From Candidatus Heimdallarchaeota archaeon (GTDB lineage Archaea > Asgardarchaeota > Heimdallarchaeia > JABLTI01), in assembly GCA_018238155.1 (NCBI GenBank), contig JABCTZ010000036.1:372001-436000 (forward strand): a stretch of DNA of 64,000 bases, in the 5' to 3' direction. A program made the position numbers and the translations under genes. Under the pieces are notes generated by a model that had not been told where the DNA came from, searched no databases, and was given only the letters and a program-made list of their open reading frames with translations. Positions 1-9,752 of the stretch are shown in pieces (within the stretch, counting starts at the first letter, position 1; each line of letters opens with the position of its first letter).

Positions 1-921
1 TATGATAATCTTTCAGAAAACAAGAAATTTCTGTTAAATGGTGATGGTGAGTCTTGGATAGAGAGATGGCATAGTTATCCCTATCTAAAAGAAAATCCTA
101 ATAATTTCGTAGTTTTTTGTTTAGGTAGATACTATTCTCTTATGAGTATGAAGCAAATCGATAAGCTAACTGAAACTATTCTCTTAAGGAAAAGCACTAG
201 TTGGTATAAAAACCTAAACTTTAGCAAACTGCTGAAAATCTTTGCTGAAATCACTAAAGCAGGAGCTCTCATTTCTCTGAATGAGAGTAAAGAGAAGGAA
301 AAAGAGGAAAACAGTAATGAGAGTTCTAAAGAACACAATCTAATCCCTTTTAGGAGATTTAGACAATTTATTGAGTATTATTTACTTACTGAATATTTTG
401 AAAATAACAATCAAGGATTTGATCAAAACATAAATACATTTCTATTTGGTGCAGGATTTTTTCTACAGAAAAAACCAGAAAAAGTCGATTTGAAAATTTC
501 AACCATTTTAGAAATGGTTAAGTGGGATAAACCCAATCAAATAGCTGGATTCCTACTTGGCAAGTTGTTCTCTATATACTCCTATTCTGAGTTTGAGGAT
601 TTAAATACTCGTTCCTACAAGAAGTTAGCTAAAAAAATTCAACTAGCTGAAATAGGCAATCACCCAGAAATAATGTCTTACATTTTTATGATTGCTTTCA
701 GAATACTTGCGAAAAAAGATGCAAAGATGGAAAAGGAAACCAAAGGGACGAATAAGAACCATTGGTTATATACAAATGTAAAATACCTAAGTCATATCGA
801 ATATTACATGAAACTCGTAATAAAAAATGACCTTCTCGAAAATATGAATGATAAATACGAAGATGCATTAACGTTTATGACAGGTTATCAATACTATAAA
901 AAGAGTGATGAAAATGACTGA
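1..921 (+). CDS. cas8b: Type I-B CRISPR effector large subunit Cas8b/Csh1, 3' part
   Basis: The reading frame is open from the first base of the window, so the 5' end of the gene lies outside; about 306 codons are visible. The large subunit of Cascade recognises the PAM and stabilises the crRNA complex. The assignment rests mainly on context: it sits directly before a clear Csh2-type Cas7 and overlaps it by a few bases. The C-terminal residues FMTGYQYYK and the segment FLFGAGFFLQ fit the hydrophobic C-terminal part of Csh1-like proteins. These proteins diverge quickly, so another Cas8 subfamily is possible. An internal ATG at 142 is not the true start because coding sequence continues upstream of it. 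Confidence 0.75.
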   Translation, partial: YDNLSENKKFLLNGDGESWIERWHSYPYLKENPNNFVVFCLGRYYSLMSMKQIDKLTETILLRKSTSWYKNLNFSKLLKIFAEITKAGALISLNESKEKEKEENSNESSKEHNLIPFRRFRQFIEYYLLTEYFENNNQGFDQNINTFLFGAGFFLQKKPEKVDLKISTILEMVKWDKPNQIAGFLLGKLFSIYSYSEFEDLNTRSYKKLAKKIQLAEIGNHPEIMSYIFMIAFRILAKKDAKMEKETKGTNKNHWLYTNVKYLSHIEYYMKLVIKNDLLENMNDKYEDALTFMTGYQYYKKSDEND

Positions 922-1861
922 AAAAGACAATGAAAAAATAATTGAAAAAAGAAAGGAATTAATCTTTCTATATTCTGTTAAGGATGCAAATCCAAATGGC
1001 GACCCAGATGACGAGAACCGTCCTAGGACTGATCTTAATGGATATAACATCGTTTCTGATGTACGGTTAAAACGAACAATTCGAGATTATCTCATTGATA
1101 ACGGTGAATCAGTAATAATAAGACGAAAATACACAAATGAAAATAAAGTCAAGAATATTGAAGGTCTTATTACTGATTTTCTTCAGAAAGAAATTACACG
1201 TGAAAAGATTCTAGATAAAATACCAAAGGAATTTATTGATGTGAGATTATTTGGCTTAATGGCAGCAGTAGAAAATGCCAGTTGTGCTATTACAGGACCT
1301 GTCCAATTTGCCATCGGAAAGTCTTTGAATATTCCCGATATATCAACTCATTCAATAACTTCGGTAATGGCTGCAGGTACTGGTAAAGGTGGTGGAGCTA
1401 TGGGTTCATTCCATGTAGTTGATTACTCTCTGATTGCATTCGAAGGAGTTGTATGTCCAAATTTAGCAAAGATATCAAAGTTAACTCATAGTGATGTCTG
1501 TAAGCTCTTTAAAGCGATCTGGATGGGAACAAAGACAATTAATACAAGAAGCAAATTTAATCATATACCTCAATTGCTTATTTCTGTTAATTCAAATAAT
1601 AGTGAATTCCTTATTGGGGATTTAGCTTATCGATTAAAAATCGATGGAGAAAAACCGAACTTTAGAATTAAGCTTGATGATTTCATCAGTCGCATAAGTA
1701 AATTCGCTGAAGATGGAAAATCACAAATCGAATCAATAAGTTATTGCCAAGATCCTGATCTAATATTAAGTTTTGATGGAAAAGAAGATACTTTCGAAAA
1801 TATTATAGCTAAAATAAAAATTCCTGTCGAAAAAATGACTTTTAACTGTGGTGCTAAGTAA
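908..1861 (+). CDS. cas7: Type I-B Cas7 (Csh2), crRNA backbone subunit
   Basis: About 317 residues, the usual length for Cas7/Csh2. The N-terminal signature (LYSVKDANPNGDPDDENRPR, then NIVSDVRLKRTIRDYL) is the hallmark of the Csh2 group of type I-B systems and lies in the first RNA-binding strand region of the RAMP fold. A glycine-rich loop (GTGKGGGAMGSFH) is near the middle. Cas7 subunits polymerise along the crRNA in the Cascade complex. The gene overlaps the end of cas8b. Starts are possible at GTG 905, ATG 908 and ATG 914; ATG 908 is used here. Its stop codon TAA is joined to the presumed start of cas5. Confidence 0.92.
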   Translation: MKMTEKDNEKIIEKRKELIFLYSVKDANPNGDPDDENRPRTDLNGYNIVSDVRLKRTIRDYLIDNGESVIIRRKYTNENKVKNIEGLITDFLQKEITREKILDKIPKEFIDVRLFGLMAAVENASCAITGPVQFAIGKSLNIPDISTHSITSVMAAGTGKGGGAMGSFHVVDYSLIAFEGVVCPNLAKISKLTHSDVCKLFKAIWMGTKTINTRSKFNHIPQLLISVNSNNSEFLIGDLAYRLKIDGEKPNFRIKLDDFISRISKFAEDGKSQIESISYCQDPDLILSFDGKEDTFENIIAKIKIPVEKMTFNCGAK

Positions 1862-2640
1862 TTACTACAAAAGTCATTTGTTTTGATATTTGTGCTCCAT
1901 TTGCTACCTTTCGAACACCAGATACGACAAGGGGATATTTAACATTCCCTTTTCCTCCCCGAACAGCTATAGTTGGTTTCCTTGGAGCCATCATGGGTAC
2001 AAAGAAAAGAAATGCTATCTATTCTAGTAAACACTATTTGTCTAAAACAAGAATTGCTTTGCAAGTAGTAAAGAAACCAAGGATGTTAGCTTATAAGACT
2101 AACTATTTTCGTACAAAAAAAATCATGAATATATCAAAAGGTGCTAAAATATACATTCCAATGGATGTTGAAGACAGAGGCGTACGATCTCCTGTAAATA
2201 TTACCCTTTTACAAGATGTTCACTACAGGTTATTCATAGATATGCCTAAAGAAAAGTATGAAGAACTCAAACGTCGCTTGATAAATCATGAAACCGTTTT
2301 CCCAGTATATCTTGGTCATGCAAATATGAGAGCCTATTTCAATTATATTGGTGAAATCGAAATTAAAGAGAATAACGATAACGAAGTTGAATTATTAAGC
2401 TTGTCTAGAGCTGAGCAAATTAAAAACCTTCAACAAGGTGAATTTACAATTATAATGAGTGTACCATTCGATTATGATTACATAGAGAAAAATGACCGAA
2501 TAGAATTATCTCAATTAGCCAATGTTGTTTATCATATCGAGCCTATAAAAGTAAAATTAGCAATTGCTCCTCAAGAATCTTATAAGATTGTAAAGTCACC
2601 AATTGAAGAACAGCTAAACAAATCATTGGTTTTTATTTGA
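1861..2640 (+). CDS. cas5: Cas5, type I-B, with a non-canonical start
   Basis: Cas5 caps the 5' handle of the crRNA in Cascade. The first ATG in the frame is at 1993, but coding sequence clearly extends upstream: codons from about 1870 read KVICFDICAPFATFRTPDTT and continue through a proline-rich turn to FLGAIMG, which is the conserved Cas5 N-terminal region. No ATG, GTG or TTG occurs in this frame between the in-frame stop at 1855 and ATG 1993. The stop of cas7 and the first codon form TAATT where TAATG would be expected, so an ATT start at 1861, or a recent G-to-T change, is the simplest reading. From 1861 the protein has 259 residues. The rest of the protein is a plausible RAMP fold ending before cas3. 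Confidence 0.85.
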   Translation: MTTKVICFDICAPFATFRTPDTTRGYLTFPFPPRTAIVGFLGAIMGTKKRNAIYSSKHYLSKTRIALQVVKKPRMLAYKTNYFRTKKIMNISKGAKIYIPMDVEDRGVRSPVNITLLQDVHYRLFIDMPKEKYEELKRRLINHETVFPVYLGHANMRAYFNYIGEIEIKENNDNEVELLSLSRAEQIKNLQQGEFTIIMSVPFDYDYIEKNDRIELSQLANVVYHIEPIKVKLAIAPQESYKIVKSPIEEQLNKSLVFI

Positions 2641-2646
2641 ACAGAA

Positions 2647-5232
2647 ATGGGATTGCTAATGTTTGAAGTTGATACGAATAATGTCGAAAGTTTAAAAGAA
2701 ATTATCTCAATGTTGCTTGAGAACACAAAGATTAAATTAGACCTAGCAGCACCATGTCAAACACTAGTTGAACATACAACTAACATGCTGAAAGCATTCA
2801 AAAGTAATAGTAAGCACTTGATACCAAATTCACATATAATAGATGATGAGTTATGGGTTAAATTAATGCAAATAACAATTATTTTTCATGATATTGGCAA
2901 ACTAAACCTTTTTTTTCAACTCTTTATAATTTCAAAAAGAAAGGATTATGATGAAATAAAGGGAGAGTTTAAAACTATAATCCAAGCTAAAGATAGTTAC
3001 GAGCATCTTTTAGATGTGCGCTTCAATAAAAAATACAGAAGACATACGATAGAATCTGCAATCTTAGCTTACTACTTTCTAACCGAGATTTGCAATAAAT
3101 TATTCAAAGATAAAAACATCATTAGAGTTTTTATGAATGCAATTCTGACACATCATTCAGGGCATATGAAATTACCAGAAAAAATGTCTGATTTAAGATT
3201 TTATTTAACTCGTTTAAGAAGCGGAAATCAGAAAGAACTATGGTCCCTTTTCTACACATTCTTGAAAAAGTCATCTTACCTAATGGATATAGCTAATATA
3301 ATTACCGATATAGAATTAAAGAATCTATTTGAGGAATTCCATGAACGTATTGAGAATGACAGCTCCTTAGAGAGCTATTTTCTTAGGAATGGAATTAAAG
3401 AAATAATAAGAGATATGTTCTTTGATGGAACATGCATCTCTCAAAGCAATAATAGTTCGTTCATACATCTAGTACAATATACTTCATCAGTACTATACGA
3501 TCTTGATGAATGGGATGCAATTACAAATAGGAATACTAACTTGGATTCTATGGAAATTTCTTTCGATATCACTAGAAAAGAAACTAATCAACGTTTAATT
3601 GATGATTACATAAAAGAAAATACAAATGATTCTCCTTTGAATCCAATAAGAGAATCTTTTTTGAAAAACACTCGAGCTCAATTCAGCACAATCAAGATTG
3701 AAGAGAAGAGAATTTTTCGGATGATTGCTCCAACAGGAGCTGGTAAAACACTTAATCTTCTATCCGCGGCATTTAGTTTAAAGGAACAAGTTCATTCAAA
3801 TTACGGTTTTTATCCAAAGATAATCTACGCATTACCATTTATTTCTATTTGTGATCAGATTGAAATGATTCTATCTGAATTGCTAGAAACAACTTCTCAA
3901 ACATCAGAGCTCACAGTTCATCACTATCTCAGTAATTTTCAAAAAGATAGAAGTAATGATATGGAAGACGAATACGATTTCTTATCTCCATATGAAATTC
4001 GGCTTTGGAGGTCAGATTTTATTGTCACAACAACTATTAAGCTTTTCTACACCATTTTGCACTTTTACAAAAACAAAGTTAAAAGATTTCATCGTTTGTG
4101 TAATTCAATAATTATTATTGATGAGTATCATTCATTGCCAATAAAGTACCAGAATTTAGTTAAGAAAGTTATAGAGAATCTTACAAGAAACTTTAATGTT
4201 TACTTCATTATAGCAACAGCAACAGCTCCAGCAATATTTGAAAATACCGAATGCAAGGATTTAGTTGACAACAAACTCTTCATGGAATTGAATAGATATT
4301 GGATAAATTACATCAAAGAACCAAAAACACCGAGTGAGTTTTTCGATTATGTTTCTAATCAGATAAAGATGCATCAAAATGAAAATATAATGATTGTTGT
4401 TAACACACGGAATCTCGCTCGAAACCTATTTCTTCATTTGCAGGGATTAAGTAGCGATGAAACGATTGATAGCGATAACTTATTGCATCTATCCGGTAAT
4501 ATGCTACCGAATCACAGAAAAAGAACTATCAGCGAAGAAATTTTACCTAGATTAAAGAATAGAAAAAATACCATATTAGTTACCACGCAATTAATTGAAG
4601 CAGGTATCGATATTGATTTTGATTACATTATAAGAGAATTATCACCATTTAGCTCGATTGTTCAAACAGCAGGTAGATGTAATCGTCATAATAAGAAAAA
4701 TGAAGATGAAATTCCTGAAATAAGTTTGGTCAAAGTAAAAGATGTACCAAATCCTTATGATCCAATAGATCTTGGGGTTACAATAGAGACACTAGATAAT
4801 CTAAAAGGATTATGTAGTAGCACAAAACTAACTGAAAATTTCATTAGAAAGAACTATCAAGTTTATACTAATGCATTAAACAAAAGAAGAGCAAAGTCTG
4901 ATTTGCTTGTTGAATATAAAGATTGTGAATATGAAGAATTATCTGATAGATTCAAGTTAATCAATGATAGCAATCGTTATCCTCTTGTTATTATCCCCAA
5001 AGAGCAAGGGGCAGATGAAGTAGTTTCAGCTATTCAAAAAGTCAAAGATAAACGTTACATATCGAAAGTAATCTGGGTTAATTCTATATCAATTAGTAAA
5101 AGTCAATTAGTAGATAGATTTAGGAAAAACTTAGAGATGATTGAAGATAAAGACATTGTACTATATATCTTGGATTTACGTAAAAATGAGGATTTCTACC
5201 GAAATGATATCGGATTATATATTGAAACATGA
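2647..5232 (+). CDS. cas3: Cas3 nuclease-helicase, type I-B
   Basis: 861 residues with both Cas3 modules. The HD nuclease is N-terminal, with VEH near residue 43, FHDIGKL at 80-86 and THHSGH near 168. The superfamily 2 helicase follows, with APTGAGKT around 361, the DExH box DEYH around 491, a TATA motif III and QTAGRCNRH around 673. Cas3 is recruited by Cascade to nick and processively degrade the displaced target strand. The length and C-terminal end (DIGLYIET) are normal, so the gene is complete and not truncated by the downstream frame. It starts 6 bases after cas5 and its end overlaps the next gene by about 30 bases, indicating one transcript. Confidence 0.93.
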   Translation: MGLLMFEVDTNNVESLKEIISMLLENTKIKLDLAAPCQTLVEHTTNMLKAFKSNSKHLIPNSHIIDDELWVKLMQITIIFHDIGKLNLFFQLFIISKRKDYDEIKGEFKTIIQAKDSYEHLLDVRFNKKYRRHTIESAILAYYFLTEICNKLFKDKNIIRVFMNAILTHHSGHMKLPEKMSDLRFYLTRLRSGNQKELWSLFYTFLKKSSYLMDIANIITDIELKNLFEEFHERIENDSSLESYFLRNGIKEIIRDMFFDGTCISQSNNSSFIHLVQYTSSVLYDLDEWDAITNRNTNLDSMEISFDITRKETNQRLIDDYIKENTNDSPLNPIRESFLKNTRAQFSTIKIEEKRIFRMIAPTGAGKTLNLLSAAFSLKEQVHSNYGFYPKIIYALPFISICDQIEMILSELLETTSQTSELTVHHYLSNFQKDRSNDMEDEYDFLSPYEIRLWRSDFIVTTTIKLFYTILHFYKNKVKRFHRLCNSIIIIDEYHSLPIKYQNLVKKVIENLTRNFNVYFIIATATAPAIFENTECKDLVDNKLFMELNRYWINYIKEPKTPSEFFDYVSNQIKMHQNENIMIVVNTRNLARNLFLHLQGLSSDETIDSDNLLHLSGNMLPNHRKRTISEEILPRLKNRKNTILVTTQLIEAGIDIDFDYIIRELSPFSSIVQTAGRCNRHNKKNEDEIPEISLVKVKDVPNPYDPIDLGVTIETLDNLKGLCSSTKLTENFIRKNYQVYTNALNKRRAKSDLLVEYKDCEYEELSDRFKLINDSNRYPLVIIPKEQGADEVVSAIQKVKDKRYISKVIWVNSISISKSQLVDRFRKNLEMIEDKDIVLYILDLRKNEDFYRNDIGLYIET

Positions 5233-6340
5233 GTTCCCAATAATTGCAGAGAAAATTGATGGGAATTGGTGTTTTTGGTCAATAGAAAACATAACAACCA
5301 AAATTTGTGAAATTGTCGATGAGTTTCCCCATTTAAATGGTTTAGATGAGTCATTAATGAAAGATCTCACTGAGCAATTTAGACTTTTTAACTATATAAT
5401 AAAACCGGATAGAGTAACTAGAGAATATATTCTGGATTGTTGCGACTTGGATTTTTTAAAAAATGAACAAGTAAAAAACGAAGAAGGAATTATAATACCC
5501 TTTCAAGATTTCAAAGATCAACTAAAAGATTATGAAATCAGTAAGTATACAAACCCAGTATATTTAGAGTGTGATTATTTTTGTATAGAAATTATTCCAA
5601 ACTCAGAATCAATTATTTGCAAATATCTAATATTCACAAAATCTAGACAATTATGTAATAATGAATTTAATTGTGATAAGGTTCAATGTATGAATCTCTC
5701 ACTCATATTGGGAATACAATATATCCAAGTGGAGTTTATGTATCAACTTTTTAAAGTTTTTTTTAATCTAAACTTTGAGTTATTTTATAGAATAACTGGT
5801 TATTTTCTAACAGAAAATAAAGAATATCAATCAATATCTTCTGAGGATGACTATGAAGTATTAAAAAATTCAATTGAAAACTTGCCCGATGTTATTTGGG
5901 ATAAAAGCAAGTTTCGGTATGGTTTCCTAGCAGGATACTATTGGCGAGATCAAATAAAGCTACTAAAGCATATATTAGAAATCTTATTATCGATATTTGA
6001 AGAAAAAGAAAAAGAATCGAAACCCACTCAATTTATAATTGAAGCAATAACTGAATTTACTGATAAGATCAACAGTTTTAATGATTTAGAAGAGCTCCAA
6101 AATAAAAGGAACAATCACGCACACATTATATTCGAAATTAACAGTATGTCAGAGTTAAAAGAGACATTGCCTAATAATAACACAAAAGAGATATTTATTG
6201 AGTTTTGTAAAAAACGGGAGTTAAAAGTACAATTACTAGAACTTATTAAGACAATATCAAACAAGCTTTTTAGGAATGACAAACAAGGATTACTTATTAA
6301 ACTTATACAAAAATGTTTACAAAAAAAAGGGACAGTATAA
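5204..6340 (+). CDS. HEPN-motif protein embedded in the type I-B cas operon
   Basis: 378 residues from ATG 5204, which has a GAGGA purine tract about 11 bases upstream; ATG 5186 and a TTG at 5141 are in the same frame. The gene overlaps cas3 and ends 3 bases before cas6, so it belongs to the operon. I recognise no known cas family over the N-terminal two thirds. The C-terminal third is helical and contains R-N-N-H-A-H at residues 302-307, an exact match to the R-[N/H/D]-x3-H catalytic motif of HEPN ribonucleases, preceded by a long acidic/basic helix as in HEPN folds. HEPN enzymes are typical of type III (Csm6/Csx1) and Cas13 effectors and of toxin-antitoxin systems, not of type I-B core operons. 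A role as an ancillary RNase or abortive-infection effector is inference. Confidence 0.7.
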   Translation: MISDYILKHEFPIIAEKIDGNWCFWSIENITTKICEIVDEFPHLNGLDESLMKDLTEQFRLFNYIIKPDRVTREYILDCCDLDFLKNEQVKNEEGIIIPFQDFKDQLKDYEISKYTNPVYLECDYFCIEIIPNSESIICKYLIFTKSRQLCNNEFNCDKVQCMNLSLILGIQYIQVEFMYQLFKVFFNLNFELFYRITGYFLTENKEYQSISSEDDYEVLKNSIENLPDVIWDKSKFRYGFLAGYYWRDQIKLLKHILEILLSIFEEKEKESKPTQFIIEAITEFTDKINSFNDLEELQNKRNNHAHIIFEINSMSELKETLPNNNTKEIFIEFCKKRELKVQLLELIKTISNKLFRNDKQGLLIKLIQKCLQKKGTV

Positions 6341-6343
6341 ACC

Positions 6344-7144
6344 ATGTACAATTTTATATTCATGTTGGAAACAAAATCGAATTGTTTACTACCATCTTTT
6401 ACAGGGCAAATAATTCGAGGAGCTTTACTTAGCACGATAAATGAATTTGATGCAACATTTGCAGAAAAACTCCACAAAGGGAATGATATTAGACCCTATG
6501 CTGTTTCACCTCTCATGGGTCATGAGGGAAGATTAAATCGAACAAGAAGAAATGAAATCATTGTTAGCAAAGATAGAACCTATAAGTTTCGCATGGGTAT
6601 TCTTTCAAGTGATTTAGCTGAACAAATGATTAAGATTTCTTTGCAAAATGATAAAATGCGATTGCAACTTGCTGATGCTAAGTTCACTGTTTCGAGTATC
6701 GAAATTAAGAAAAAAACTATAAAAGAACTACTTGACTGTGATGACCAACAATCAAAATTTATTGAACTTTCTTTCCTTACACCCTCATGTTTCAATATAG
6801 CTGGTAAGGATTTTCCCATGAGATTTCCTGATCCTAGATTTCTTTTTATGAACCTAGCTACTTTGTGGAACACTTTCAATGAAGAACAAGTTTTTATAGA
6901 TAGGTCTGAATTTTTTACTTGGCTTGAAAGCAATATTTCAATTAACAGATATAAATTAAGCACTCATAGGGTCTATACAGCTAAGAATACTCCCAAAATT
7001 GGTTTTAAGGGGTTTATTCGATACAGACTTTCAGATGACAATAAATATCAATCATGGATTCATGCACTCGCACAGTATGCAGAATTTAGTAATGTAGGAT
7101 CCAATAGAACTGCAGGGTTAGGGTGTGTTAAGTATATTCGATAA
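6344..7144 (+). CDS. cas6: Cas6 crRNA-processing endoribonuclease
   Basis: 266 residues. The tandem RAMP fold is indicated by an N-terminal strand, RPYAVSPLMG near residue 51 (the R-x-Y-x-x-S-P-L element common in Cas6), and the C-terminal glycine-rich loop GSNRTAGLGCVKY. Cas6 cuts the pre-crRNA within each repeat to give the 8-nt 5' handle. It begins 3 bases after the HEPN-motif gene. It is the last gene of the operon here; no adaptation genes and no repeat-spacer array follow, so those must lie upstream of the window or elsewhere. Confidence 0.88.
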   Translation: MYNFIFMLETKSNCLLPSFTGQIIRGALLSTINEFDATFAEKLHKGNDIRPYAVSPLMGHEGRLNRTRRNEIIVSKDRTYKFRMGILSSDLAEQMIKISLQNDKMRLQLADAKFTVSSIEIKKKTIKELLDCDDQQSKFIELSFLTPSCFNIAGKDFPMRFPDPRFLFMNLATLWNTFNEEQVFIDRSEFFTWLESNISINRYKLSTHRVYTAKNTPKIGFKGFIRYRLSDDNKYQSWIHALAQYAEFSNVGSNRTAGLGCVKYIR

Positions 7145-7196
7145 AAAGCAAAAATGAGAACTGAATCAGCAGATGATTAATCGTTTTTTCGCTAAA

Positions 7197-7726
7197 CTAC
7201 TCATACAAACTGGTTAAACTTTCATAATTGTTTTCTTGATCTTTCTGCCTGTCTATTAGAAATGCCGTTATGTATTTCTTAAAGAAAATTATCACCTCTT
7301 CTCTTCCAAGCAATTCATCTATAACTTGGAATTTAAAAATATCTTAGATAGAGAAATGAGCGAAGATAATCCCCATTTGTTACAGTTACTTTTTCACTTA
7401 ACCAATCTGTTTCATTTGGTAGATTCAACAACGTCAGATAATAATTAAGATAATTTCTTACTAGTTCAGTTTGTTCCTTTAAATTCTCTAAACTTGGAAA
7501 ATTTATTAATTCTTTACCTAGGAAATCTTTGACAGCTAAATTCTTATATTTTGAATTCAATTTTTGGAATAATTCTTCTTTGAAGTTAGTGTCATTTTCT
7601 CCAATGTATCTAATAAAAAAAATTCATTCTCTTTAAGGCATTTCTCTTTTCATCTTCAAATGATTGAATTTCCCGTTTAATTTCAAGTGCTCTAGGGTTT
7701 CTTTTTCCTTTTTGAATAATTCTCAT
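7197..7726 (-). pseudogene. Unrecognised gene interrupted by two +1 homopolymer frameshifts
   Basis: Reading leftwards from ATG 7726, coding-like sequence runs MRIIQKGKRNPRALEIKREI and so on to a run of eight T (in sense) at 7615-7622. There it stops, unless one T is skipped, after which it continues as FIRYIGENDTNFKEELFQ. A second break lies at a run of five T near 7342. Skipping one T there gives RYFKFQVIDELLGREE and runs on to a TAG at 7197. The joined product is about 175 residues, charged, with no family I recognise. Two extra bases, both in homopolymers, look like either sequencing error or very recent decay. The intact middle piece alone (7333-7560) is 75 codons. It lies tail-to-tail with the cas operon. 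Confidence 0.6.
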
Positions 7727-7940
7727 TTTATCAACTCAGTAAGCATTATAATTGGCAAGAATTGTATAAATCGTTTTTTCTTTCCTAAATTAAGAGGTAT
7801 TTTATATTTCAAGCAAAAAACATTTTGATCTTCACTTGAATTTGAGAAAAAAAGTATTTATTTTTTTCATATATAGTTCAAGATATCATTGTTATCCAAT
7901 TATTTGCATTATTTCGATTTACTTTTTTTGTCTTATTAGT

Positions 7941-9752
7941 TCATTCTTCCTCTTCTTCAGAGTCATTACTGTTTTCTAAATCTCCTTCCCAAAGTTTTTG
8001 CATCTCTTCATTGGTGTGTAGTAATTCTTTCAAAGTCCCTTGAGCTTCTATTTGTCCGTTCTTCATCACAATAACATTGTCTGCTTTGTGTAGAGCAATT
8101 GGTCTATGTGATACTGCTAAACAAGTGGCTCTTTTGTTTTTGGAGAATATTCTTGCCCACAGCTCTTGTTCTGTTTCGACATCTAAAGCACTGGATAAAT
8201 CATCAAATACCAGTAACTCTGGTTCTCGTATGAACATTCTCGCTGCGGCTAATCTTTGTTTTTGTCCTCCTGACAGTCTGACACCCTTTGGTCCAACGAT
8301 AGTATCTAATTCATCATCAAAAGTTGCAATTTCATCTTCAAAGACAGCTAATTTTACTGCTTCATCAATATCAACAGATTCTTTTGGAACATTCAGCAAA
8401 ATATTATCTCGTAATGTTTCACTGAAGAGATAGGGGATTTGAGGTGTGTAAGCTACTTTTGGTGTTTGCATAAAACCGGTTGCGATTGGTACTTCTTTAT
8501 CATTCCAAAGGATTTTTCCACTATCTACTGGAACTAGCCCAAGGAGTGCTCGTAAAAGAGTTGTTTTTCCGGAGCCAATTCGCCCTGTAACTACAGTAAC
8601 TGATCCTTTCTGTATTGTCATAGTAATATCTTTGATTCCCTTCTCAGTTCCAGGATAATTAAAGGAGAGATTTCTTGTTGATAATGATATTAATTTGTCC
8701 TCATCAGTTCTCGTTATTGGTTTAAATTTCTCAAAATCTTTTTTAACATAGATTGGTCCTGGAACAATAATGTCATCAAACTTGACACTGTCTTCTTGAT
8801 CTTGCATGAGATTTTGTATGCGTTCGTAAGATACTTTTGATTGTTGATAAAGTGCAACGATATCTCCCATAAACCAGAGAAAATCGCCGATCCACCATAG
8901 TTGTGCTTGGAAGAAATAGAGATTCCCAATAGAGAAAGCACCAAGGTTCAATTCTCGACCAACGATAATTAATATGATACCCAATCCAATTGATACTGAA
9001 ATTAGATAGATAGAATTTACAAATGAAAGGAAGGTTTGCTCTTTGACTAGTGCTTTTCTTCTAGTATCACATTTAGATCTAAAATGTTCTATAATATTTT
9101 TCTCTGTACTAGTAACTTTGAATGTTTGAATTGACCCGAAAATTTTCCCCAAAGTAGAAGTAACTTCTGAAGTTGCACTCCTGCTATTCTTCCTTAATTT
9201 CTCAAATTGTTTTCTCCAAGCTAACCCTACGGCTAGAATGAGTGCAAATGGAATGAAGATGAAAATGGTTGCTTTCCAATTTATGAAAAACATGAAAGTG
9301 ATACTAGCAATAGCATAGATGATGTATCCTGATCGAAATGCTAATGTTGAAGCAAACCAAGAACCATTGAAAACATCTCCCCGGAAGCGTGAGATGGATT
9401 CTCCAGATGTAAATGGTAAAGATTGTGTTCCCGGTTTTTTAAGTAAAGATTCCATCATATTTTTTCGTATTAGTATTTCTGCTGAATTAAAGAAAAATGA
9501 AAATACAACATCCATGATTGATTTAAACACCAATCCAAGTATATAGAATACTGCTAGAAGAATGAAGAGCATTTTTAGATCTAAATTCAAGAAAGAACCC
9601 TGTGCTGTAGGAAAGATCGTATCAATTAATTCTTGGATAGCAAAATCTCTGAGAAAAATGGTTACTAACCATAGTATCGTTGATGAGATTGTTATTAGCC
9701 AGAACTTTAAACGAAATTTGATAAGTTTGCCGGTTAGATTCCAAGTATTCAT
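7941..9752 (-). CDS. ABC exporter half-transporter, subunit with degenerate catalytic site
   Basis: 603 residues: an N-terminal six-helix ABCB-type membrane domain and a C-terminal ATPase. Visible ATPase motifs are Walker A GRIGSGKT (about residue 395), a Q-loop (TPQIPYLFSETLRDNI), a canonical signature LSGGQ (about 490), Walker B LLVFDDLSSALD (about 510) and the switch HisSerHisArg-like VSHRP. Asp replaces the catalytic Glu after Walker B. The start ATG 9752 overlaps the stop of the partner gene by 4 bases. Heterodimeric exporters of the LmrCD/BmrCD/TM287-288 type pair one such subunit with a catalytically intact one. The substrate cannot be told; multidrug or lipid export is the usual role. 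Confidence 0.9.
   Translation of the reverse strand: MNTWNLTGKLIKFRLKFWLITISSTILWLVTIFLRDFAIQELIDTIFPTAQGSFLNLDLKMLFILLAVFYILGLVFKSIMDVVFSFFFNSAEILIRKNMMESLLKKPGTQSLPFTSGESISRFRGDVFNGSWFASTLAFRSGYIIYAIASITFMFFINWKATIFIFIPFALILAVGLAWRKQFEKLRKNSRSATSEVTSTLGKIFGSIQTFKVTSTEKNIIEHFRSKCDTRRKALVKEQTFLSFVNSIYLISVSIGLGIILIIVGRELNLGAFSIGNLYFFQAQLWWIGDFLWFMGDIVALYQQSKVSYERIQNLMQDQEDSVKFDDIIVPGPIYVKKDFEKFKPITRTDEDKLISLSTRNLSFNYPGTEKGIKDITMTIQKGSVTVVTGRIGSGKTTLLRALLGLVPVDSGKILWNDKEVPIATGFMQTPKVAYTPQIPYLFSETLRDNILLNVPKESVDIDEAVKLAVFEDEIATFDDELDTIVGPKGVRLSGGQKQRLAAARMFIREPELLVFDDLSSALDVETEQELWARIFSKNKRATCLAVSHRPIALHKADNVIVMKNGQIEAQGTLKELLHTNEEMQKLWEGDLENSNDSEEEEE

Noticed and set aside
5141..5232. HEPN-motif gene as a frameshifted extension of cas3
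   Set aside because: Cas3 already has a normal length and a family-typical C-terminal end, and the second frame has its own start with a purine tract.
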